A stretch of DNA of 64,000 nt from Paracentrotus lividus. Taxonomy: Eukaryota > Echinodermata > Echinoidea > Camarodonta > Echinidae. The first letter of the stretch is position 1. Each line of letters opens with the position of its first letter. Position numbers and translations under genes: made by a program. Of the stretch, positions 1 through 10,792 are shown piece by piece. The notes beneath the pieces were generated by a model. It worked only from the letters and a program-made list of their open reading frames with translations. It was not told where the DNA came from and did not search any database. The DNA lies in assembly GCA_940671915.1 (NCBI GenBank), contig CALNVZ010003426.1, positions 25,591,973-25,655,972 on the forward strand, written 5' to 3'.

Positions 1-334
1 TTTCCACAAACATAGCAGACCACATCATCAATCATTCAAGATTGGGATCTGAATGAAAATGATTGGGATCAATTTAGGGGGGGGGTAGCTGGGACTTGGA
101 GAGCAAAATATATAAAACACGCTCCTATCCTGTGTTTCTGATATCCTTGTCCAGGAAACGTGTCATATCATAAAGGAGCTTGTGACACTTTAGTGGTTAA
201 TTGAATATGTAGAAGACCCGTTAATTAGAAATTGATGAAAAATTATGTTCGATGTTATGGTAGGGGCTTGTCTATTTTTCGCCATTACCATGGTTACTAG
301 TATGCACGCGACTATTGGATGATTTACAGAGAAG

Positions 335-342
335 TATAAATA
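335..342 (+). promoter_or_regulatory. Candidate TATA box for the receptor gene
   Basis: TATAAATA lies 225 bp upstream of the receptor ATG. Initiation about 30 bp downstream would give a 5' UTR of roughly 200 nt. The motif and its position are seen; promoter function is inferred, and AT-rich DNA makes chance matches likely. Confidence 0.35.
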
Positions 343-566
343 CCAACTCGCCAAGCGACGAAAGAAATATTGTCCGAGCCTCTTCAGGTTTATGTATACA
401 GGGTATATCGACGAGATAACCGGGTTTGATATTTAACAAGGAAAATAAGTTAATAGAGGCAGATGGTTGTTTTTAATACTATCGAAGCTTATTTCGTTCG
501 CATGTAAGTTATATGAGTATCAATTTGAGTTAAACTTTGATTTCTTCGCTGAATTTATCCAATAAA

Positions 567-1622
567 ATGGTGACTTCAGACGCTTTGCCTGACACTTCCG
601 ACAAAAGCAGTATTTTAGACCATGTAGAAACTGAATCTTTAAAGATTGTGACAGTTTTTCTTTGCGTGATCCTTAATATAATCGTCTTAGTTGTCACAAA
701 ACACCAAACCGAACTTCAAGAATATAAGCGAATCCTCTACCAGCTTCTAGCAGTAATTGATTTGGTGTTTGGAATTAATTGGAATCTTTGGTCGATTTTT
801 TGGCGTGTAATTGAACACACAACTGCCAACTGCACCATTTTGAGTATGACATTTGCCTTTGTATACGAAGTTTCTTATATATCTGTAATGGTTTGTCTCT
901 GTGGAATTAGTTTCAATTTTTATCTTCTCGTTACAAGACCACTGCGATATTACACGATTGTTACCCAATCTCGTTTCTACGTTACACTTACATTCATTTT
1001 TCTACTGATCGCCCTGATATGTGCGTTATATCTACCAATTCCAGCGTCACCAATTATTCGGCTCTTGGTAGGTCGCTGCCTGGCTCAAGATCTCAGCGCC
1101 AAAGCCAATTGGATGTCCATTATGCATACAACATATCATGCGTTTCCTGTTTGTGCAACATTTGTCTTCACATCAATCATAAATATTAAAATTCTTTTGA
1201 TTGCGCGTCGATTAAGAAATTCTGTCAGACATTTTGAAAACACTCGTCCTGCCGTAACCGTCAGTCGTGCCGACATTGAAACGCGCCGTTCCCAGTTGGA
1301 AGACAGTGGTTGTTGTAGCTCACCAACCGATCTCCAAGTCGATGTCCCAACCGATGAGGAGATCAACCATCATCATCGACCAGATGGGAGAAGATTGAAG
1401 GGATTTCGTCTGATCTTTATTCTGACTGTTTCATTCTGTATCGTCTGGGCACCTACTATCCTGTCCTATGTGATACCCTTGCAACCCGTGATTGCGAATA
1501 CATTTGAAACGATTTCAGGAATCTATTCGGTGGTTCAGCCTGTTATTTATCTCTTAGCAAACCTTAAAGCATTGAAGATGTGTTTGAGAGCTTTCCGCCA
1601 AAGTGCTCTGAGACGATCGTGA
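567..1622 (+). CDS. Rhodopsin-like (class A) G-protein-coupled receptor, single exon
   Basis: A seven-helix plasma-membrane receptor of 351 residues. The start is the ATG at 567 (context AAAATGG); an in-frame stop at 531-533 and no intervening ATG exclude an earlier one. Predicted helices are at about 26-44, 55-76, 90-116, 139-158, 189-213, 279-303 and 311-331. Class A landmarks are the TM2 aspartate (D65 in AVIDLVFG), the cysteine pair C89 (TM3) and C171 (loop 2), P194 in TM5, VWAP at 293-296 in place of CWxP, and QPVIY at 324-328 in place of NPxxY. The DRY motif reads NFY at 117-119, followed by the usual LLVTRPLRYY, so the conserved arginine is missing. The TM4 tryptophan is not evident. 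The third intracellular loop is long (about 215-278) and contains three histidines. N88 is in an NCT sequon. The ligand and G protein cannot be inferred. Sea urchins are known to have large sets of intronless rhodopsin-like receptors, which fits. No canonical AATAAA lies close downstream. Confidence 0.9.
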   Translation: MVTSDALPDTSDKSSILDHVETESLKIVTVFLCVILNIIVLVVTKHQTELQEYKRILYQLLAVIDLVFGINWNLWSIFWRVIEHTTANCTILSMTFAFVYEVSYISVMVCLCGISFNFYLLVTRPLRYYTIVTQSRFYVTLTFIFLLIALICALYLPIPASPIIRLLVGRCLAQDLSAKANWMSIMHTTYHAFPVCATFVFTSIINIKILLIARRLRNSVRHFENTRPAVTVSRADIETRRSQLEDSGCCSSPTDLQVDVPTDEEINHHHRPDGRRLKGFRLIFILTVSFCIVWAPTILSYVIPLQPVIANTFETISGIYSVVQPVIYLLANLKALKMCLRAFRQSALRRS

Positions 1623-1739
1623 CTAGGAGTCAGTTATATGTCGGTAAATCAGTAGCATTCATGCACATACTGTTACGATGATTACAGAAAGTTACTTTTC
1701 TAATAATAGTTTCAACTGGATTTATTACAACTGGACAGT

Positions 1740-2165
1740 TAAAGTGAAACTAGTGTTATGGTCATTACATTGAAATGTGGAAGACAATGTCTTAAAGTGA
1801 TTTGGAGAGGTTGATAACATTTCACCTAAGCATTATTTTGTGCTGTGAGGTTTTGGAATCGCCAAAATGATAAGAAATTAACCTAATTCAGCTTTGAGTC
1901 ACACAGAAATGCACAATGGGGCAATACTAGATGTTTGGGACCCAAACATGTTAGCTAGTGTGTGGTATATTTTGGATCATAATTATGACTATTACTTTAG
2001 GGCATTTGAAGAACAATCTTTTCTTATGAAGCTTTTTATTATGATATTCTTCCCAAATATCATGAAAAAAGCAGGAAAGCTCAAAATAATTTTCTTTATC
2101 TTTCCTACACCTTTCCATTACACTAGATTCCCTTTAATGTTTCTAACACGACTTTCAATTATTCC
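1740..2165 (+). repeat. Diverged dispersed repeat, copy 1
   Basis: It aligns in the same orientation with 3880-4255. The 20-mer TGTGCTGTGAGGTTTTGGAA is identical at 1839-1858 and 3963-3982, and weaker similarity extends on both sides, including the later tract around AATAATTTT and the CATTACAC/CACTACAC region. The family was not recognised. Confidence 0.6.
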
Positions 2166-2577
2166 CCCCCCCTAAAATATTATTATTAATGTTAATATTT
2201 TCTTTATAAAGGTCCGTAAGACATGTAAAATTTGAATTCCGTATATGATTGATCCCAACTGTAAAGGCATGGAGGACCGAGGGCAGCTAGTTATCCAGTT
2301 TCATTTATTTTTTATTATATTTATTTATTTCTTTTTTATTATTTATTTATTTATTTTTGTTTTTACTTCGGATGATTTAGTATTCCGATAATCTGCATAA
2401 AATCGGCAGATCAAACTGTTTAATTACCGAATAAGACCGGAATCCATTTTCTTGAAAACAGTCAGGAAAAAACGACGATGGTCCTTCCATACTTCACCTA
2501 TCGATTGCACCAGTCCTGAAAATAAATAAAAACCAACAATACCCAATAACAAAATAGTAGTATAGTTTAAACAAATG

Positions 2578-2580
<3 letters not shown>

Positions 2581-2632
<52 letters not shown>
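2581..2632. repeat. (TAAA)n microsatellite
   Basis: About 12 uninterrupted TAAA units. Confidence 0.98.
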
Positions 2633-3327
2633 CACAATCAATGTTTTATCATGTTTATAACGGATTGTACTCAGTAGTGCTTACCACTAATCACATGAAG
2701 CTACTGGCTTATATCATACAAAATCTTAAAGATATTATAATTATGATGGTGTTAATAAATGATATATATATATATATATATATTTTCTTTTTTTCTTTAG
2801 GAAGAGGCGGAGGCTGCACCATTTTTTTCCTTCTTTTGAGTATAGTAACCTCTTCTTGTCGAAACTACCTGGTCCACAACTCTGGTTTTCCACCACAGAA
2901 ATTATCAAAATAATAATGCCAAGCGCAACTGCTGCGGAAAATTTTTGAGCTCCCAAATAAATGAATTCATGCATGAAGGTACCAAAATACTGATTTTTAT
3001 ATAGTTGGCCTTACATGAAGGCCTAAATAACCGTTTACATCATCAATTAAATAATTATATGGAAAAGGGAGCATAAAGTTACGCCGTGAAACAATAAAGC
3101 TGTCTCAATGATTTGTGACACCAGTGAAAACATTCGTTCAGTCTTTCAACCTTTGAGAAAAACTTGCAAAAATTAGATTTTGTACCTGACACCCCATAGC
3201 CAGTTACATGGGTTTGTGTTTGCTCTATGATTCAAGAAATTGCACAGGTGTGGACATCATGTTACTTATAGATGAGCTAGGAAAGTGGCCCATCTAAAAC
3301 TGGATTAATAATTGGGCCTATGCTCAC

Positions 3328-3709
3328 CGTTATTTGGTCGTCCGGTAATTTCATCTGCAACAGGCAAAGATGCTCTTCCATTTATATCAGGACTTTCGTG
3401 GAAGGCCTCAGAAACAAGATTAAAAGCACTCAGGATATAGACCCTGGTACCGAGCATCTTAAATGTAAAGATGGGTCCGTATTTGTGACTCCAATCGTTG
3501 ATAACTTCATGCTGCTGTCGTTTTGTGACGACCAAACTCAACACATTTCCAAGAATAGGTAGGCCAGTCGGACCAGGTGGGTACTTCTTCCCTGCTTGGA
3601 TGAAAGTCTGGTAGATAAAGTACAGTAACAAACTTACTCCTGTAACAATTAGAACAGAAGAACTCACAGATTGTACTACGGGTGGGACTACACTTCCAAA
3701 CCCCGCCAT
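3328..3709 (-). CDS. Cytochrome P450, first coding exon only (partial)
   Basis: This exon encodes the N-terminal 127 residues plus one base of a microsomal, haem-thiolate monooxygenase; families of this type oxidise hydrophobic substrates at the ER membrane. The ATG is at 3709-3707 (context AAAATGG). A hydrophobic anchor spans about residues 17-35. A short basic linker (KK at 41-42) is followed by the diagnostic proline hinge PPGPTGLPILGN at 44-55. WSHKYGPIFTFKMLGTRVYILS at 73-94 is the conserved beta-1 region. The exon ends in GRPNN before a GTGAGC donor (minus strand 3327-3322), in phase 1; reading through the donor soon meets a stop. A full P450 has about 500 residues, so three quarters is missing: oxygen-binding helix, ExxR and haem-cysteine loop are not visible to the left. 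The remaining exons may lie beyond the window, which would place the plus-strand receptor inside an intron. Otherwise this is an orphan exon. The hinge fits CYP2-clan enzymes; subfamily and substrate are unknown. Confidence 0.85.
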
Positions 3710-3743
3710 TTTATTCTAGTGTATTCGGCATGCACCTCACATA

Positions 3744-3750
3744 ATTTATA
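3744..3750 (-). promoter_or_regulatory. Weak candidate TATA box upstream of the P450 exon
   Basis: TATAAAT on the minus strand, about 35 bp before the ATG. If used, the 5' UTR would be only a few bases, so this may be chance. Confidence 0.2.
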
Positions 3751-3879
3751 GCTGACGCAATCCAGGGGATAATATATGGAACGATTGAATGACAAAATAT
3801 GAACTTCGATATTGATATGGTACGAAGAGATAGAGGTCAAGTTGAGCAGTTGAGTGAGCTAAATGCGAAGTTATTGTTG

Positions 3880-4255
3880 TGGCCATGAAAAGTTGAATTG
3901 TTGAAGAAACTGTTTCAAAGTGATTGAAAAAGGTTGATTACTATTCTCTTAAACAATAATTATGTGCTGTGAGGTTTTGGAACCAACAAAATGCTGAGAG
4001 TAACATGCACTTCACACAAAAATGCATAAAACACACAATGTTCGGCTCGAACATTTGAATTGGGTTAAAATCCCTTTTTTTTTTATCATGTTATCACTAT
4101 GAGGGAACTTGAGAAGTAGTCTTCTGTTGGCAGTGGACCTTTCTACTATAATAATCTACCTAAAAACAATGCCAAATGAATTGAAAGTTCACAATAATTT
4201 TGTTCACATTTCCCACTACACACGATTGCTTTAATAGTTACACATACTTTACTTT
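3880..4255 (+). repeat. Diverged dispersed repeat, copy 2
   Basis: Same-orientation relative of 1740-2165, offset by 2124 bp at the conserved 20-mer. A partial third match (GCTGTGAGGTCATGG) follows at about 4385-4407. Confidence 0.6.
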
Positions 4256-4689
4256 TATAAATTAGTTATTTTTGATAAAGGCATAAACAAATCAGTGAAA
4301 ATGTTGGTAATAACTGAATTGGACAACTTCTTTGTTGGCAGTTGCAATGGGCTATATTCTCTTATTTTTCTTATTCTAAGAATTCAAAAATATGCTGTGA
4401 GGTCATGGTATATCAAGCACAATCAAAATATTCTTTCTCGATGACCTTTTTAAAAAAAATGTAAATGTACAGGCTTTGATGATTAAGCCTTCATAATGAG
4501 GAGTCAAGTCCAGCACAAAGAAGCCATGAGAGAAGATTACCAAGATTTGAACCTTGAAATTGAAACACCAATCACTTTTAGAACCCAGCATTATGGGTAT
4601 TGATCCCTACTAACAACCACATTATCAATCGGACCGTGAATGAGATTGTGAAATCACTGAAGAATGCCGACCAGTTTCCATTCAACGTT

Positions 4690-5045
4690 GTTTCCATATC
4701 ATGATCACTTAGAAAAAGGTAGACACAATAATGTTATTTGATTAGATATCATTAAGCCAATAATGACTCGCTATTCATCCGATTAATACTTTCTTATGTT
4801 AAGTTGTTTAGATTGCTCAGAAAATGGATTAGATGTATGGAATTAGAATGTCATGATCACTAAAGAATAAGCTAGACGTGATAATGATGCTTGATAGTTT
4901 ATATTGATCAAATAATCATTCACTAATCATCCGATCAAATTCTGTTATACAACTTGTTAACATGGTGAAAAGTGTTTGACTCACTCAAAGATAAAGTTGA
5001 TTTCACTAATAATCCGATCAAATAGTTTGTGAAAAGTGTTTAACT
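4690..5045 (+). repeat. Degenerate tandem repeat, ~155-bp spacing
   Basis: The block beginning ATGATCACT and ending ATCATCCGATCA or a close variant occurs at about 4698-4790 and 4853-4945. A shorter echo, AATAATCCGATCAAAT, lies near 5010. Function unknown. Confidence 0.5.
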
Positions 5046-5437
5046 TCCTCAAGGAAGTTATTGATTGATTAGTAGAATGAAATTAAAGAGCGGGAGCATG
5101 ATTATACCTGCAATTGAAATAAAATTGTCTAGACGAACTAGTTTAACAATGCCATGCTGAATAATGTCCGCGAGATTAGGCGATTAATACAACACTGATC
5201 ATGAACAGATGATCAATAGATAGCAAGTAACATGATTAAAATGAAGCTTTTATTTACCTGTATTATTTATACCCTTGCCAATAGCTTTATATTCTTTTTT
5301 GACGGTAGACATATTGATTAGGTTACGCAGTATACTTGTGGTGCAAATTGAGAAGTATTTGACTAACTTTATTTTTCAACTGATTTTCGTATAAAGTTAG
5401 TCATTGATTTTGCAGTATCCCGAAACGTCCACCGAGT

Positions 5438-5455
5438 GGGGGGGGGGGGGGGGGG
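5438..5455 (+). repeat. Poly(G) run of 18
   Basis: An uninterrupted G run directly precedes the start of the duplicated 5.2 kb block. Such runs often stop sequencing or assembly. Confidence 0.9.
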
Positions 5456-5607
5456 ACGGACGAGACGGACTCAGTCACGTTTGGGTGAGGTTGGTATCGA
5501 TTCTCTGTTTCGCTAAGTTGGAACTGCATTGGATATAAATTTATTACCTTCTTTATTTAATTTATCATAATATATTAATGAATTATCAGGTGCATATCGG
5601 TTATATA

Positions 5608-6644
5608 CAGGGTGACCAGAAAAAGGAAACCCAACTTTGATCATCAATAATTTCAAAAATATTACCATGGTGATTTAAAATTTATATCACTGGAAAGTGC
5701 AACTCATTACCATTTTAATGATACCTTGCTCAGCTCACCAATGTCACGCATCACTGAACCCCATTGTTTTGAAAATGTCTTGCAAAATTGTGAGTGGTTC
5801 ACTTTCACGCTCATTGAGATGGGTTGTTGCAATGTGCCTAAAAAGGAAACCAACTTTTCATCATCAATCATTTAAAAAAACATGACAGTGGTAATTATGA
5901 CGTTTATATCACTGGAAAGTGCCACTCATTATCATTTTATTGATATCTCTTTAGCTCGCCAATGTCACGCATCACTGAACCCCATTGTTCTGAAATATTG
6001 TGATTGATGCACTGTCATGCTTCTTACATTCTCCACGGAGAACTAAAGGTTCTCTGGGTTGTTGTTAGCAGTAACATGATGAAATTACGTGGATGGTAAG
6101 ATTAACGGACTAAATAAGTAGACATTTCCAACCCATTTATCAAACCCATTTATTAAAGTCACCGGAATGCTCTACTTAGATTGTTTAGGAACCTTAAAAG
6201 CAACTCATCTCAAGGAGCATGAAAGAGAACATATCCCAATTTTGCGAGACCAATTTTCAAAACAATGGGGTTCAGTGATGCATGATATTGGTGAGCTGAG
6301 AGAGGTATCATTAGAATGGTAATGAGTTATACTTTCCAGTGATATAAACTTCTTAATCACCACTGAAATATGTTTGAAATTATTGATGATCAAAGTTGGG
6401 TTTCCTTTCCAGGCACATTCACACAAACCATCTCGAGGTGCATGAAAGTGAACCACGCACAATTTTACAAGACTTTTTCAGAACAATGGGTTCAGCGAAG
6501 CATGATATTTGGTGAGGTGAGAGAGATATCATTAGAATGGTAATGAGTTGCACTTTACAGTGATATAAATTTCATAATCCCCATTGGAATATTTTTGAAA
6601 TCATTGTTGATCAAGTTGGGTTTCCTTTTTTCTGGGTCACCCTG
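5608..6644. mobile_element. Foldback MITE with long terminal inverted repeats, TA flanks
   Basis: It starts CAGGGTGACC and ends GGGTCACCCTG, with TA at 5606-5607 and 6645-6646. Each arm is about 410-430 bp and consists of two ~220-bp units: direct at 5625 and 5845, inverted ending at 6405 and 6625. The arms enclose a ~200-bp centre. No transposase frame is present. TA target duplication and this end sequence fit a non-autonomous Tc1/mariner-like element; the superfamily is inferred. Confidence 0.8.
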
Positions 6645-7410
6645 TACATACACAAAAGAGAATGTCATCTGCTTGATAGGCGCATTTTCATTTTTTTTTA
6701 ATGAAATGATTCAGTGAATACTTTTTTGTGAAGTAAAAGTTCGTATCTTAGTTTAGTTTGAGAATATTGTATAGAGTCGAATAATTCTCTCTTTCATTTC
6801 GCACCTCATACTGACATGTCATGGCTTTATTACTATCCCTTGGCAAAATCATATATAACGATAACAAAAAAGAGTAAAACTTCAAGACAAAACTGACTAT
6901 TTGCTCATTATTCCAAACAATAGTTCTGAAAGATAAAACCCATTCAAATTCGTCGATTGGTTGCATTTCCGTCTTTATCATAATTGTCTTAATTTGACTG
7001 TACGAATTTTTACGCTCTAGGACAAATTGATTACCCATAAACAGTTTTGATCGCTAATGCTCAAAATTTATAGCCCTGTTTCGAGGGGTATCGTTTAAAT
7101 TGAATGAGACAGTATATTTAACGAATTGATCGAAAAGAGTTTGAATTAACCGAGAAAATGTATTTCACCACATTCGGTATCAATGAGTGTTCATATTCTC
7201 AACAACTTATATTATTATATTGATTGAAAGGCCTACAATAAAACCTATAGGCTAATAACCAGCACCTGGACGTTCTTTTTATCTGTAAAAGTGGAGAAAA
7301 GCCTTTCCGGTTTTTCCGCCCTTCGTGGTTTGATCGATGATTATTGATTACGCTCGCGCGCGCTCGTCGCGTGCTGACGATTCAAAATAAGAAAATAAAT
7401 GAGCCCAGGA

Positions 7411-7546
7411 GGGCGTTTCATCAAAGGACTTGTCGGACGTTTTTATCCGACAAACTGTTTCAAGCTACTGAAATGCTTGCATCTGATTGGCTGAAAGCAA
7501 ATTTGTCGGATAAAACGTCCGACAAGTCCTTTGATGAAATGCCCCC
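7411..7546. mobile_element. Short TIR element (MULE-like MITE), family A
   Basis: The inverted ends read GGGCGTTTCATCAAAGGACT and its complement, continuing through TTGTCGGACGTTTTATCCGA. The core contains GCTTGCATCTGATTGGCTGA. It is the same family as 16893-17030. The flanks TGAGCCCAG and TGATCCCCAG look like a decayed ~9-10-bp target duplication. No coding capacity. Confidence 0.8.
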
Positions 7547-8859
7547 TGATCCCCAGTCAAAGAAGTACATACGGTGGTTTTACAATCAAGAAGATAATGC
7601 GGCTTCTCCCTCTAAATCAATTTTCTAAATCCTTCGTTTGAAGATTTTTATCTTCACAGAAAAAGAAGTTGAGAGGTAGACAAAAGTAAGGGCACACGTG
7701 TGGACCATCTGCCGAAGAGCAAATATTGATTTTGAAGATCGTCAACGAGTCGTTAGCTAATACATACTGATTATGTAACATGAAAGGAAGTGAAATAAAA
7801 GAACATACGAGAACGTTGTCCACACAGGTACCATAACTTCTTTTTGTAGGGCCTTGCTGGAGAAGGTAGGTGGACATTTCAATGTTCACAATCGCCTGAT
7901 GAAAATAATGGCAGGCGGTAATTACATGGTAACGATGCAACATTGGTCATGGAGTTTTACCATCTGTAAAAACATCTCGCCGACAGGCCAAGGAGTACAC
8001 AGTTGCGGATGCAGGCGGGGCAAAGAGGACGCACCCTTCAAATAATATTTTGAAAACCACTAATTGACTTTACATGTTAAAATTTGAAAATTTCGGCAGC
8101 GCCATCCTATGGTGCCTGCCCCCCCCCTCATGTATACATCACTGGATTGTAATAACTTCTACGATATGACCATGATCGCAGCCAAAATGACACTCGTCGA
8201 CAACTACCCTATTGGTTCAAAGCAGTGTCGTGTCTTTTGTTTTTATAAATATGTGATCAATGGGAAGTGGCCATTATTTATTTTAACTCCCCTCGAAAAG
8301 GGCCTATACATCTAGTTTAAATGCACTTGAACGTAATCATATGCCATTCAAGCATGGTACACCCCTCCCCCCCCCACCACCTATTACTATTTACAAAATC
8401 CTGAGCTCTCTGAAGTGTGTCTTGTTTACACCTCAGTCACACTTGTACTGCCGATAACGCTACCAATCACAGAAATTACATTGAATGGATATTCAATGTT
8501 GTCGCTTTCGGTTCACAATGTTGTTCAGTATGACTGGGTTGTTACGAATGCCTCTGCCACGCGCCTTGTCTTGGGAGACAAAACAAAATTGATGGTTTAC
8601 GGTCAAGAGTGTCAAAATTATTACGTAATTTATTTTGCACCTGCTCTGTACAATAAAAACAGGATCAAATGAACAGGCAATGAAGGAACACTTTTTTTTA
8701 TGAGATAGTAGATTTTTGTTCAAACTTCCATTTTACGTTGCCTGATTTGCATTTTATAATCTACATATCCGTGTTACCTGAATCAAAAGATCGTCGAATT
8801 TTATACCAATAGACGTTATTTACGTCTACTAGTATTCTTTGTTCTGTCAGTTCTAACAT

Positions 8860-9015
8860 AAAAAAAAAACAACAGCAATATATTCACCTTTGTCTTAATT
8901 TGCTGTATTAGTTTGACTGTGTTATTTTGTCCTAAATATTTTATAAAATGTACATTGTCTTATCGTTTGCTTATATTATATGGTTTCAATAAAAATGATC
9001 GAATTGAATTGACAA
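8860..9015 (+). mobile_element. Possible retroelement 3' end (left copy)
   Basis: The sequence runs into TCAATAAAAATGATCGAATTGAATTGA, written here in segments: an AATAAA-type signal at about 8989-8994, then a GAATT-rich tail. Such tails occur in some LINE families. No coding sequence was recognised upstream, so this is tentative. The right copy is at about 14085-14240. Confidence 0.25.
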
Positions 9016-9648
9016 GACCTTAAAGGTGCACTTGTCTTGCACTGTTCGGTGATATGATGAAAAGAATAGCGAGAAAGTGATCGCAGCGAACAACGAAAAA
9101 GCGAAGAAACAATTTTAAATCAGAAATTATAATTGTTTTCACAAATAAAAATACAGTCCAGAATGCTGTCTAATACTAATAGTAATACTATCGCAGTTGA
9201 TCACTGTTCACTGGACCTTGTTTATCGATCCGGGAGCCCAAACATGACAAAGGCGTGACTTTCCCGCCTAAACAATAGGTGTCTGCATACCCAATCACAC
9301 CTACACCATAGGTGTGAATTTATTTGAAGCCATTGTAAATTTTTTGAATTAGAAACCGCTTTCTTCCTTGTTTACTTCATAGCTTTCAGTGCAGGATTTA
9401 ACTACCATTTCCATATACATGTAAAGAGTTAGTACACTCCTGATAAGAGAGACAAATTTGAACTTTCATTTTTAATCGTCTTACACAGCGCATGGGCTCT
9501 ACTGAGCTCAGAGCACATAAATTAATGGCTCAGAAAAAGACAAATGTTTTAACAAGCGGTTACATAGGACTTCATTAAAGTTTACCCTGGATTTAGTTAG
9601 TTAATGAGGAGAAAGTAAGATAAAATATCAGTGAAGGTTTGATAAAAT

Positions 9649-9715
9649 CCTCCTTTGAGCTCAACATATGTTGTGTAAATATATTTTCCCATGACATATT
9701 TTGAGCTCAGGAAGG
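9649..9715. repeat. Short hairpin (left copy)
   Basis: Same hairpin as 14893-14963, with two small deletions and one insertion in the arms. The GAGCTCAACATATG and CATATTTTGAGCTC arms are retained. Confidence 0.6.
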
Positions 9716-10620
9716 AAAGATATATTTCGAAAGAAAATGGGGAAAATCTGAAAATTGTGTAAACACCAATGGAGAGTTGTCCAGAGATCGGCCATTTTGA
9801 GCGATGATGCCAATTTGAGGGATCCCATAGAAGGAACAACTAGACTTTTCAAACTTCCATAACTCTCTATTTTATAATCGATTTTGATGTGAAATTTTTT
9901 TTTAGATTGCTCTCTCATTTTCCTCTTTCTGTATGGTTGATTCTCTCTTGGTTGGATTCTCCCTTTAAAAAGGAAATGGATCCAGGGTGCATTGTCCTTT
10001 TGGTTCTCAACAAGGGTAATCTATTTTTTTACCTCGCTCAGTTTTTTAATAATTTTGGGAGCTAAAAGAATTTCCTGAGATATTCCAAATAAGCCTCCGA
10101 CTTTTACAGTTTCACAGACGGCATGCCGCGGCACTGGGTGATGAACAGCGCCCCATACGCTACTTCCTATAATTCAGTTGGCTTGTTTGCTTCTGTTTTG
10201 ATTGGTAAGTACTGTGTAAAATTTAGAGCGGGAAAAAAATAATATAATAAGATGGTCATCTGGATTTACGGTGGACAACCACTCCCTCGGAACAATTCAT
10301 ACATTGTCATAATCTAAAATAAAATGACAATAGAGCAGAAGAAGAAAAAAAAAAACGTTGTTCGAGCAAATCAAAGCAAAGCACTCTGGAAAAGAACAAA
10401 TTACAGAGCGACAAAAATTGCTTCCTTCCTCCAAATTCTCACCTCATCGTTCAAGGGATAATACAAATCTGTATCATTGTATGATTTGCCAACCACTAAT
10501 TGGAAATTGCGTTAATTATTCGTTGTTTCTTTTTTCTTTTCTAACCTGATATCTGAACGTGCGATATGAGCGTGCGTATCGGCTTATAATACTAGCAATT
10601 CAAGTTTAAATTATAGCCCC

Positions 10621-10645
10621 NNNNNNNNNNNNNNNNNNNNNNNNN
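10621..10645. other. Assembly gap of 25 N
   Basis: A fixed-size gap between the two copies of the same 5.2 kb sequence. Confidence 1.
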
Positions 10646-10792
10646 ACGAGACGGACTCAGTCACGTTTGGTGAGGTTGGTATCGATCTCTGTTTCGCTAA
10701 GTTGGAACTGCATTGGATATAAATTTATTACCTTCTTTATTTAATTTATCATAAATATATTAATGAATTATCAGGTGCATATCGGTTATATA

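Larger units (their letters stand above)
1623..3327. other. Non-coding interval between receptor and P450 exon
   Basis: It contains one copy of a diverged dispersed repeat (1740-2165), T/A-rich low complexity (2300-2360), a TAAA microsatellite and an AT dinucleotide run (2762-2782). I saw no segment resembling a later P450 exon on the minus strand, that is no ExxR or haem-cysteine motif. Confidence 0.6.
5460..10620 (+). repeat. Left copy of a ~5.2 kb duplicated block (probable assembly overlap)
   Basis: It is collinear and nearly identical to 10646-15913 throughout. Differences are mostly one- or two-base insertions and deletions, often in homopolymers. This copy ends exactly at the 25-N gap with ATTATAGCCCC, which recurs at the end of the right copy. 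Contents: a foldback element, a short inverted-repeat element, a hairpin and otherwise unrecognised non-coding DNA. Open frames here do not survive in the other copy, except those inside the foldback element. Confidence 0.95.

Noticed and set aside
537..566. Ten extra codons upstream of the receptor ATG
   Set aside because: The extension would start at TTG; the ATG at 567 has better context, and an in-frame stop lies just upstream at 531-533.
2869..2974. Minus-strand frame with a hydrophobic stretch and a possible GTAGTT donor, resembling a signal-anchor exon
   Set aside because: Only about 35 codons, no recognisable family, and the wrong content for a P450 exon; chance is likely in 64 kb.
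6205..6462. 85-codon frame identical at 6205-6462 and 11393-11650 (minus)
   Set aside because: It lies inside the foldback element arms; its identity in both places comes from the duplicated contig ends, not from coding constraint.
6748..7038. 96-codon minus-strand frame
   Set aside because: It is broken by indels in the matching right copy (about 11940-12230) and has no recognisable domain.
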